From an uncultured Eubacteriales bacterium (GTDB taxonomy: Bacteria > Bacillota > Clostridia > Peptostreptococcales > Anaerovoracaceae), in NCBI GenBank assembly GCA_902795135.1, contig CADBJW010000001.1:1-64000 (forward strand): a DNA stretch of 64,000 nucleotides. Reading direction: 5' to 3'. Numbering within the stretch: position 1 is the first letter of the stretch; each line of letters starts with the position of its first letter. This document shows, piece by piece, positions 8,837 through 14,733 of the stretch. The position numbers were made by a program, and so were the translations under genes. The notes under the pieces were generated by a model. That model worked only from the letters and a program-made list of their open reading frames with translations, did not search any database and was not told the DNA's origin.

Positions 8837-8863
8837 AAGGCAGCTGTAATAGCTGCCTTTTTT
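8837..8863 (+). terminator. Second Rho-independent terminator
   Basis: A perfect 9-bp stem, AAGGCAGCT (8837-8845) with AGCTGCCTT (8851-8859), ends in six T. Between this and the preceding terminator lies a ~70-base segment with TTGACA at 8771. A very short transcript may be made here, but no clear -10 element is visible. Confidence 0.8.
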
Positions 8864-8892
8864 GCTGCCCGAAAAGGAAAGAGAGGTAAAAA

Positions 8893-9126
8893 ATGACAGA
8901 GAAAAGCATTACTTATGAAATCGTAGAGCCTATCGCAGTGCTCTCGGAGAACGAAAAAGGTTTTACCAAAGAGATTAATCTTGTCTGCTGGAATGGTGCT
9001 GAACCAAAGTTTGACATTAGGAACTGGCATCCAGGAAGAGAAAGATCCGGTAAGGGAATCACACTGACAAAGGATGAGATTATAAATCTCATGAATGCTA
9101 TGGAGGAGGTGCTTGGAGATGAATAG
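8893..9126 (+). CDS. YdbC/PC4-like single-stranded DNA-binding protein
   Basis: A 77-residue protein resembling bacterial YdbC, a homologue of the eukaryotic coactivator PC4/p15 that binds single-stranded DNA as a dimer. The diagnostic C-terminal half reads FDIRNWHPGRERSGKGITLT, then an amphipathic helix ending LMNAMEEVLG; the N-terminal half is the beta sheet. Such genes are common on clostridial conjugative elements. The ATG at 8893 is preceded by GAGAGG. It overlaps the next small gene by 8 bases, and a relaxase fragment follows, so I read this as the surviving edge of an integrated conjugative element. Confidence 0.8.
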   Translation: MTEKSITYEIVEPIAVLSENEKGFTKEINLVCWNGAEPKFDIRNWHPGRERSGKGITLTKDEIINLMNAMEEVLGDE

Positions 9127-9298
9127 CAGAGAAATGACATTGAGGATGAAATCATTTGACCAAAAGATTGCTCGCACAAACTACCATGTTGAGTTCTGTT
9201 TTGATGATAAAAGCAAGATAGACATTAAGGAACGAATGACAAGAGTAATCAGACAGTGTATCGAAGACGATTTTCTAAATAACGAAGTGTTGTCTTGA
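9119..9298 (+). CDS. Small ICE-associated protein, function unknown
   Basis: A 59-residue protein beginning MNSREMTLRMKSFDQKIA and ending DDFLNNEVLS. It is mostly helical and mixed charge, with no membrane segment. The ATG at 9119 overlaps the YdbC-like stop and follows GGAGGTGCTTGGAG, so translation is coupled. I do not recognise a family. Comparable short ORFs sit between YdbC-like and mobilisation genes in clostridial elements. Its stop lies exactly where the relaxase fragment begins, so the region between them has probably been deleted. Confidence 0.6.
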   Translation: MNSREMTLRMKSFDQKIARTNYHVEFCFDDKSKIDIKERMTRVIRQCIEDDFLNNEVLS

Positions 9299-9902
9299 CA
9301 AACATGCGCCGAATGAAGATAAGACGGACCAGCTGTTCTACACATCGGGGATAAACTGCAACGTGGATTTTGCGCGGGATCAGTTTGACACGACCAAGCT
9401 CCGGTTTGGCAAGACCGGCGGTATCGTAGCCCTGCATGCCTACCAAAGCTTTCAGGCAGGCGAGGTCACGCCGGATGAAGCCCATGCCATCGGTGTGGAG
9501 CTTGCCAGAAGGCTGTGGGGCGACCGGTTCCAGTGCGTGGTGGCAACTCATTTGAACACAGGTCATGTTCATAACCATATTGTGATCAACTCGGTTTCCT
9601 TTCGGGATGGGAAGAAATTTCATATGTGCACCCAGGCCTACAGAGATCTCAGAGAAGCTTCTGATCAGCTTTGCCGGGAGCACGGTCTGTCAATCGTCGA
9701 GAACCCAAAGGGCAAAGCGGTCAGCCAGTATCTCTACAAGATGGAGAAGGCGGGTATGCCGACCCGGTATAACGTCGCCCGGCAGGCTATCGATGAGGCC
9801 ATCGCGCTTTCCGTCAACATGGATGAGTTCAAGTATGAAATGAAGAAGCGAGGATATCTCTATCAGTTTAAAGATATGCTTGTAAAGTATCTGGGACTTT
9901 GA
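9294..9902 (+). pseudogene. MobA/VirD2-type relaxase, truncated at both ends
   Basis: The open frame encodes the catalytic heart of a MobP-type relaxase: KTDQLFYTSGINC, then FGKTGGIVALHAYQSFQAGE, and the metal-binding HLNTGHVHNHIVINSVSF, followed by YRDLREASDQLCREHGL. Relaxases nick and carry the transfer strand in conjugation. The first ~25-30 residues including the start codon are missing: the frame enters directly from the preceding ORF's stop, and the only start-like codon is a GTG at 9363 inside the domain. The protein also stops at about 200 residues instead of the usual 400-500. This is a dead remnant of an integrative conjugative element. Confidence 0.85.
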
Positions 9903-10063
9903 TGACGAGAACGGCATTAACCGGACCTTCTCTGCATAAATATGAGGGAGCTAGCAAGGTCGTCGGTACCGTCAAAGGTATCCCAGTGGAAGGCCACTGC
10001 ATGATTGAGCTTTCCGGCCCGTGGGCAAGAGAATTTGTTGAGTCGAAAGGCATCATGTCATAG
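9902..10063 (+). pseudogene. Lipocalin-like (AttH/CrtC-type) hydrolase C-terminal fragment
   Basis: A 53-residue open frame starting on a TGATG overlap with the relaxase fragment. Its middle, HKYEGASKVVGTVKGIPVEG then a Met-Ile-Glu-Leu-Ser-Gly strand, matches the closing beta strands of the AttH/carotenoid-hydratase lipocalin-like fold (pattern WEG..V.GT..G.PV.G...ELTG). Nothing resembling the first ~300 residues is present, so this is a tail only. It lies 29 bases before module A, consistent with rearrangement joining unrelated gene ends here. Confidence 0.45.
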
Positions 10064-10091
10064 TTCGAATGACAGGGAGCCATAGAAGCAT

Positions 10092-10199
10092 CGGACAAAC
10101 TCGTCCCGTTGGAGGAAAAATTGGAGAAAAATCCCGGCGAACGGCTGAAACCGTTGCAAATACTGGGGCCTTTCAACAACAAATCAGCTTACCCTAGCC
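10092..10199 (+). repeat. Recurrent module A: 98-bp leader plus TACCCTAGCC
   Basis: A 98-bp leader (10092-10189, beginning CGGACAAACTCGTCCCGTTG) leads directly into TACCCTAGCC. The same leader, with exactly the same length and no gaps, occurs at 13087 and 23625, and a decayed copy starts at 25436. In this copy the leader is open in one frame (SDKLVPLEEKLEKNPGERL onward), but the other copies carry stops in that frame, so it is either non-coding or the relic of a coding tail. Confidence 0.85.
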
Positions 10200-10245
10200 A
10201 ATGCGAAAGACGAGCGAATGCTCGTCTTTTGCTTTGGCTAGGGTA
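10190..10245 (+). terminator. Closed palindrome with TACCCTAGCC on both ends
   Basis: Here alone the decamer is matched by its reverse complement: TACCCTAGCCAA (10190-10201) faces TTGGCTAGGGTA (10234-10245), with an inner stem AAAGACGAGCG/CGCTCGTCTTT-like around 10206-10229. The whole 56-bp block can fold into one long hairpin and would stop transcription from either side. It could be the ancestral, complete form of the module end. Confidence 0.7.
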
Positions 10246-10391
10246 TAGCAGACGTCAGGATTCGAACCTGAAAAGGCACGAGCGTGAAGCGTGACAGTCC
10301 GGTGGACTGTCACGTAGCGAGTGGGTCAAGCCGACCGAAAGGGGAGGCGCAGACTGGCGGAGGGGCAGGGGCCCCGCCGCGTAAATCCTGC
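10246..10391. other. Structured GC-rich non-coding segment with a tRNA T-arm-like sequence
   Basis: Read on the minus strand this segment ends in TCAGGTTCGAATCCTGA followed by CGTCTGCTA, exactly like a tRNA T-arm and 3' acceptor side. No matching 5' acceptor, D-arm or anticodon arm can be found, so it is not a tRNA gene. It also holds a perfect 11-bp hairpin (10290-10300 with 10304-10314) and a run of G/C blocks around 10350-10385. It lies between two decamer copies and beside ICE debris, so a relic attachment site is a fair reading. Confidence 0.5.
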
Positions 10392-10446
10392 TACCCTAGC
10401 CATCATTCGAAGATTCGTATCATTAAGGTACGGATCTTCGTTTTTT
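10392..10446 (+). repeat. TACCCTAGCC decamer plus terminator hairpin (copy nearly identical to window start)
   Basis: TACCCTAGCC at 10392-10401 is followed by a 12-bp stem (10408-10419 with 10429-10440) and TTTTTT. Almost every base matches positions 1-57, which makes a direct repeat bounding about 10.4 kb. No 98-bp leader precedes this copy. TATAAT at 10451-10456, just past the T-run, could be the -10 element of the next gene. Confidence 0.75.
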
Positions 10447-10498
10447 ATTGTATAATTGATATGCAAATAGTTCAAAGAGAAAAACCAGATGGAATCAT

Positions 10499-12142
10499 TT
10501 GTTTGAAAAAAACTGGAAAGACACATTCGAAAATAGAATACTTCGCCGCGGGCTTCTTTATTGTCGAGATGGCAAAGTGGCTAACCTTTCCAAATCAGAT
10601 AAAAAAGTTACCGCTTTGGTAAAGGGAACATCCAACTATTTTGTTGAAATCGATTTAGATGACGGGACACCGGTAGAAATGTACTGCACCTGTCCATATG
10701 CAGCAAAAGGTGAGAAATGCAAACACATGGCTGCAGTTATGTATGCCATAAACCCCGATGAGGATCAAGAAAACAAGAAATCAAACCGAAAGAAAAAAGG
10801 GCAATGTGCAAATGAACTAGATCCAGCTCAGCTTTTGCAGTTCAAAGATGATGTGGATATGATCTTCCGACAATATGAGGATCGCAGTGGCTTCATCAGC
10901 TATTTCAGGGCGATGGATTTTCAAATCGATATCGAAAGGTATCTGTACGATACTGCCAGTAGACTCATTGATAGTAGTTTAGAAGTGGAAGCGTTTGATC
11001 TCACAACATATGTTTTTCTGAAGTTGAGCAATGCGGCCATCGATGATGATGGTCAGATCTCAAGCATAGCATCTCTGTGTTATGATCTATGGAAGCAGAC
11101 AATAAAAGCGGCACCCCAGGATGAACGCTCTAAGATGAAGAAATGGTTCCTGAAGTATAGTAAGGACGAGTCGGTTATTGATTATATGCAGGATTATTTG
11201 ATTTCTTTTATTGAGGAAGAACTTGCCACAGATGATGACCGGCGCGCAAGGATGGATGAACTGGATGATGTGATTGAGAAGGCTGCAGGGAAAACGGATT
11301 GCCCGCATTTCCGTTTCGGACTTTCATATGATCCGGCTGTAGTTATACGTATGAAGTTGATGAAGATGCTCGCATATTCGGATGAGGAAATCGAAGAATA
11401 TCGATATGCTCACAGAAATTTCACAGTAATACGGCAGCAGTATATGGATGAAGCCGAAGAGGTAGGAGATTGGAACAAACTAATCGCATTGCTCCAAGAA
11501 AGCAAGATCCTCGATGCAGAGTCTACAGTGAAACTCCGTAAGTACTCAGATAAGCTGATTGATATTTATCACGATACTGGTGATGAGGAAAATGAGAAAT
11601 GGGAACGGTATTGGTCATTCCGTAATTTGGAAGGAAGGTCGGTCGGAGATTTCTGTAAGATCAAGGAATTATGTACCGACAATGAATGGCCAGAATACAA
11701 ATCCGGGATGCTCAACAAAATAGATGACCGGGATCTTCTTTGCGAAGTGTATTCCTCTGAACAGATGCTGGATGAACTATATGAGGCCATATTTTATGGT
11801 CACGATGACAAACGATATGCGCTTAGAAACAGATATTACATGCAGTATTTTGGAGATGAGGAAGGTCTTCAAAAAGCGAGAACGATAAAATTGCTTGATA
11901 GATACGGCTTTTTATTAGCTTCCGATCATGCTCCGGATATTCTCGCTGCATATGAAGCATGGATCAGACCAATCGCTGAAACAGCGAGAAACAATGCTCG
12001 ATATGATGAGATAACTGATTATCTGCGGCGCATGCTGCATTATGATGGCGGAAGAGAACTTGTAAAAAGTCTGGCAAAAGAGTGGAGCATTTCTTATCCA
12101 ACGCGTAATGTCATGGTACAAAGGCTTAAAGAATTCCTTTGA
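10499..12142 (+). CDS. SWIM zinc-finger protein
   Basis: A 547-residue protein with an N-terminal SWIM finger: C63-x-C65-x8-C74-x-H76 in YCTCPYAAKGEKCKHM, a zinc fold that binds DNA or protein. Residues 100-547 are acidic, all-helical and repeat-like, without a recognisable enzyme motif. Bacterial SWIM proteins of this build often accompany SNF2-type helicases, but none is nearby. The best start is TTG at 10499: the frame has a stop at 10457 and no ATG in between, and AGATGGA lies just upstream. It begins right after a module hairpin and is followed by a three-gene set. Function unknown. Confidence 0.75.
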   Translation: MFEKNWKDTFENRILRRGLLYCRDGKVANLSKSDKKVTALVKGTSNYFVEIDLDDGTPVEMYCTCPYAAKGEKCKHMAAVMYAINPDEDQENKKSNRKKKGQCANELDPAQLLQFKDDVDMIFRQYEDRSGFISYFRAMDFQIDIERYLYDTASRLIDSSLEVEAFDLTTYVFLKLSNAAIDDDGQISSIASLCYDLWKQTIKAAPQDERSKMKKWFLKYSKDESVIDYMQDYLISFIEEELATDDDRRARMDELDDVIEKAAGKTDCPHFRFGLSYDPAVVIRMKLMKMLAYSDEEIEEYRYAHRNFTVIRQQYMDEAEEVGDWNKLIALLQESKILDAESTVKLRKYSDKLIDIYHDTGDEENEKWERYWSFRNLEGRSVGDFCKIKELCTDNEWPEYKSGMLNKIDDRDLLCEVYSSEQMLDELYEAIFYGHDDKRYALRNRYYMQYFGDEEGLQKARTIKLLDRYGFLLASDHAPDILAAYEAWIRPIAETARNNARYDEITDYLRRMLHYDGGRELVKSLAKEWSISYPTRNVMVQRLKEFL

Positions 12143-12194
12143 GGGCCAGCTGATTAGATGTAGTCAAGGCTTGATTTATTAGGTATAATTATTT

Positions 12195-12518
12195 ATGGAA
12201 AGCACACTGAACAGGAATGGGTATGTAAGTATGGTTAATAACAATCACAACACTGCATTTTTAAGCAATAAAGGTGAATATACTTTTTTTGTCTTCGGTG
12301 ATAAGACAATAAGATTCCTTACCGGGAAGAATCTGGATCGGTATACCTCCGTTAAAGAGTGGGACAACGGGTATATTGTTGTGATGTGTAAAACCAAGTC
12401 CGATCCAGAGCATGAAGAAGAAGATTATATCGATCTTCAGCCTATCCTTAGGAATCTGTATTTTGATGCCGATACTTTTTTGAAACCGATCAAGGAGGTG
12501 AAGATACGGTATGCCTGA
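12195..12518 (+). CDS. Small acidic protein, first of a three-gene cassette
   Basis: 107 residues from ATG 12195, or 95 from ATG 12231. A TATAAT box at 12184-12189 is only 5 bases from the first ATG, so transcription would begin near 12196 and the second ATG, preceded by AGGAATGGG, is the more likely start. The protein is beta-rich at the N-terminus (NTAFLSNKGEYTFFVFGDK) with an acidic middle (PEHEEEDYID). I do not recognise a family. It overlaps the next gene by 8 bases, where GGAGGTGAAG serves as the ribosome site, so the set is translationally coupled. Confidence 0.65.
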   Translation: MESTLNRNGYVSMVNNNHNTAFLSNKGEYTFFVFGDKTIRFLTGKNLDRYTSVKEWDNGYIVVMCKTKSDPEHEEEDYIDLQPILRNLYFDADTFLKPIKEVKIRYA

Positions 12519-12747
12519 AGAAAGAATCAAGGAAATCGCCGATAATGCTGACATGATCATAAAGGGTTATGCTTTCACTAAGAATGGCGATAATGTTTCA
12601 GTTCTTAATATTAATAGACCGGCATGCGCTTTGTATATGACAGTAGAAGGTAAGATCCTCGAAAGTAGTATGGATGACATAGAGCAGGAAATAGTATTAA
12701 GGATCTGGGAAAAGGATTCTGAATATATGGAGGTGCAGGATGCCTAA
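12511..12747 (+). CDS. Small protein, second of the three-gene cassette
   Basis: 78 residues, starting MPEERIKEIADNADMIIKGY and ending KDSEYMEVQDA. It overlaps its neighbours by 8 bases on each side, with strong SD sequences inside the overlaps (GGAGGTG before it, TGGAGGTGC at its end). No motif I can name; one amphipathic helix is followed by beta strands. The tight coupling indicates that the three products act together in fixed ratio. Confidence 0.65.
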   Translation: MPEERIKEIADNADMIIKGYAFTKNGDNVSVLNINRPACALYMTVEGKILESSMDDIEQEIVLRIWEKDSEYMEVQDA

Positions 12748-13021
12748 ATATTTTCAGAATAAAATAGCTGGATACTACCTCTACTATACAAAGCACTGCA
12801 TCGTGGAATGTATGCATGCACATGCCAGTGATCGTAAACTGACTGAGGCAGGCTCAGCAAAGTTGTTTGTTAAAAGTAATGGAGATACTGAAGTTCAGCA
12901 TCAAGGGATACTGACAGATCGCGAACTGAAAATAATACAGAAGTATATCAAAGGACACTACATAGAAATGTACGAAATTTGGGCGCGTGATAGTGAAGAA
13001 GGCTTTTATGGAGAAGAATAG
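12740..13021 (+). CDS. DUF4160-family protein
   Basis: 93 residues beginning MPKYFQNKIAGYYLYYT, with the HAHAS stretch and a C-terminal helix ILTDRELKIIQKYIKGHY then IEMYEIW. This matches the DUF4160 plan (MP.yf...GY.iyf...H.Hv... l...el..i..fi..n...i...W). DUF4160 genes occur in pairs or trios on mobile elements and are suspected toxin-antitoxin components, without firm biochemical proof. It overlaps the second cassette gene by 8 bases. A truncated frame and module B follow immediately. Confidence 0.7.
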   Translation: MPKYFQNKIAGYYLYYTKHCIVECMHAHASDRKLTEAGSAKLFVKSNGDTEVQHQGILTDRELKIIQKYIKGHYIEMYEIWARDSEEGFYGEE

Positions 13022-13113
13022 TGAAGACAATGAGTCCTACACTAAGTGAAATCCAAGAATTTATTCGCTCAAAGCCAAAGGAGCTACGGACAAACGCATG
13101 CCGTTGGAGATAA
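13021..13113 (+). pseudogene. Probable truncated fourth cassette gene running into module B
   Basis: A GTG overlapping the DUF4160 stop (TAGTG) opens a 30-residue frame: an ordinary-looking N-terminus, MSPTLSEIQEFIRSKPKEL, then RTNACRWR encoded by the first bases of module B before a stop. The natural frame thus ends exactly where the module begins, as expected if the rest of the gene was replaced by the module. The other reading is a chance short frame. Confidence 0.4.
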
Positions 13114-13228
13114 AATTGGAGAAATAATCTGGTGAACCGCTGAAACCGCTGTAAACACTGGATCCTTTCAGCAACAAGTCTGCCTACCCTAGCCAAACAT
13201 AAGCTCCGAGGAGAAATCTTCGGAGCTT
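13087..13228 (+). repeat. Recurrent module B: 98-bp leader, TACCCTAGCC and terminator hairpin
   Basis: The leader spans 13087-13184 and the decamer 13185-13194. A hairpin then follows, AAGCTCCGA (13201-13209) with TCGGAGCTT (13220-13228). The leader is co-linear with module A and module C without a gap. The rest of the gap up to 13542 holds AT-rich sequence with TATAAT at 13385-13390, which may serve the AraC gene; I see no other gene there. Confidence 0.85.
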
Positions 13229-13542
13229 TGTCATTTCAGGGGAAAGCCATTTATTTCCAACATCACTCATATGAATCCCATTCATATCCGGCTCAGTGGG
13301 ATGAGCCAGAAGGGGTGCTGCAAAAGTCTGTCCATTTTGAGCAGTCATGCCGATAATGCATGTGCAAAAAAAAGGAACCTCATTTATAATATTAGCATGC
13401 GTTAGCAAGTCGAGAGCAACTCTCTACACCAAGTAGAGAACCATTGGCGTTGCGTTTATCTTAATGAGTCAGCTGTTCTGGTACACTGAACTTATTAAGA
13501 AGCAGGTTTCCTAAAAGAAAGACTTCCCCCCAAGGCGAGAAT

Positions 13543-14517
13543 ATGATGCATGACTATGACTGGAAATCTCATTATGACGCGCATATAAAGGAGAGTGCGC
13601 ATGATAAGGGGTTTCAACATTATCAGATAGAGAGCGAGAATGGAACAGGCGAGTTGATTTTCTGCTCCGTGTTTTCCGGTGTGCAGGTGATCTATAACGA
13701 TCTGCACTTCCTTCACTGCAGCAAACAGGTTCCCCCAAAAGAAAACATCGTTGAAGTCACTTACTGTATAGAGGGACGCTACGAATGCAGGGTGAACAGC
13801 CGTTACTGCTTTTATATCGGGCATGGTGATCTCTGTATCGGTACAGCGGGACGCCGGGAGGCTGGCGGCGGATTTCCGACGAGACGTTTCCGTGGAATTA
13901 CCTTATTTATGGATCTTGATGTAATGGACGAGCAGTTCGCGAATGCCCTGCGGGAGATGGGCATCAACCTCGGTGTGATCCGAAAACTGGCAATACAAAA
14001 GCCGCGCCGTTTTCTTCTGCATGACAGTGCGGATATCCGTGCTGTTTTTCTGTCAATGGCTGAGGCAGAAAGATCGCACAGTCTTCGCATTATGAAGATC
14101 AGAGTGATGGAATTGCTGATGCTATTGTGTGATTCGGATTTCGGACGGAACGATATGCCTGTTTATATCAACCGGAAACTTGTGAAGCTGGCAAATGATG
14201 TGCATCAGAGAATCACAGCGGATCTGTCATGCCATCTGACGCTTGCGCAGCTGTCTTCTGAATTTCGCACATCACCGACGACAATCAAGACAGCTTTCAA
14301 AAGCGTTTACGGAGAATCTCTCCGCGCGTATCTGAAATCCTACCGTATGCAGGAGGCTCAGCGGCTTCTGCGTGAAACAAATCTGCCGATTTCGGAGATC
14401 GCGGTGAATGTGGGATATGCCAACCCCGGACACTTTGCAGTGACCTTCCGCAGGGAGTTTGACATGATGCCCAGTGAGTATAAAAAAGTTGCCCAATTTG
14501 AGCAGCCACCGTCTTAG
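13543..14517 (+). CDS. AraC-family transcriptional regulator
   Basis: 324 residues. The N-terminal ~200 form a cupin-like sensing domain (motif around YCIEGRYECRVNSRYCFYIG); the C-terminal ~100 are the double helix-turn-helix. The first HTH is in LTLAQLSSEFRTSPTTIKTA, and the second carries the family signature ISEIAVNVGYANPGHFAVTF then RREFDMMPSEYK. This AraC subtype often governs exporters or siderophore genes in Clostridia. It lies between module B and the giant surface protein and points toward the latter, 216 bases away, so control of the adhesin is a plausible inference. The ATG at 13543 has the purine-rich AAGGCGAGAAT upstream. Confidence 0.88.
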   Translation: MMHDYDWKSHYDAHIKESAHDKGFQHYQIESENGTGELIFCSVFSGVQVIYNDLHFLHCSKQVPPKENIVEVTYCIEGRYECRVNSRYCFYIGHGDLCIGTAGRREAGGGFPTRRFRGITLFMDLDVMDEQFANALREMGINLGVIRKLAIQKPRRFLLHDSADIRAVFLSMAEAERSHSLRIMKIRVMELLMLLCDSDFGRNDMPVYINRKLVKLANDVHQRITADLSCHLTLAQLSSEFRTSPTTIKTAFKSVYGESLRAYLKSYRMQEAQRLLRETNLPISEIAVNVGYANPGHFAVTFRREFDMMPSEYKKVAQFEQPPS

Positions 14518-14651
14518 TATGCGCAACTTTATACAGTAATCAATTGAAATGTGTCTGGTGCATTTACTGGTTATCGGGTATATTTAAAGTAATCTAGTGA
14601 TATGTCAAGGAAGACATGAACTGGAACGCATTCATCAGACAAATAAACAGG

Positions 14652-14718
14652 TAAGATCTGGACGGTACCGTGGGGATTCCCGGGCCGCCTTAGATCTTGA
14701 TAGTATTATTAATAATAC
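14652..14718 (+). promoter_or_regulatory. Structured leader in front of the giant adhesin gene
   Basis: AAGATCT (14653-14659) pairs with AGATCTT (14692-14698) and the stem continues inward through GG and CGG pairs, enclosing a GGGATTCCC-type inner hairpin. It is followed directly by the perfect 16-bp palindrome GTATTATTAATAATAC (14703-14718), which ends 2 bases before the AGGA ribosome site. There is no T-run, so this is not a terminator. An operator, mRNA-stabilising hairpin or translation control element fits better. The rest of the 14518-14733 gap shows no gene. Confidence 0.5.
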
Positions 14719-14733
14719 GACAGGAATATAGAA

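Noticed and set aside
8765-9304. TTGACAAACATG repeated at 8771 and 9296 as an element boundary
   Set aside because: Only about 12 bases are shared, and the second copy is readable as relaxase coding sequence. Too short to call an attachment site.
9363-9902. A complete short relaxase starting at GTG 9363
   Set aside because: Conserved relaxase sequence continues upstream of this codon without a start, and the protein lacks its C-terminal half, so it is a fragment.
10246-10280. A tRNA gene on the minus strand
   Set aside because: Only the T-arm and part of an acceptor side are present; no D-arm, anticodon arm or pairing 5' acceptor could be found.
10109-10294. A 61-codon ORF across module A and the palindrome
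   Set aside because: It reads through a terminator hairpin and a T-arm-like sequence, and the other copies of the leader have stops in this frame.
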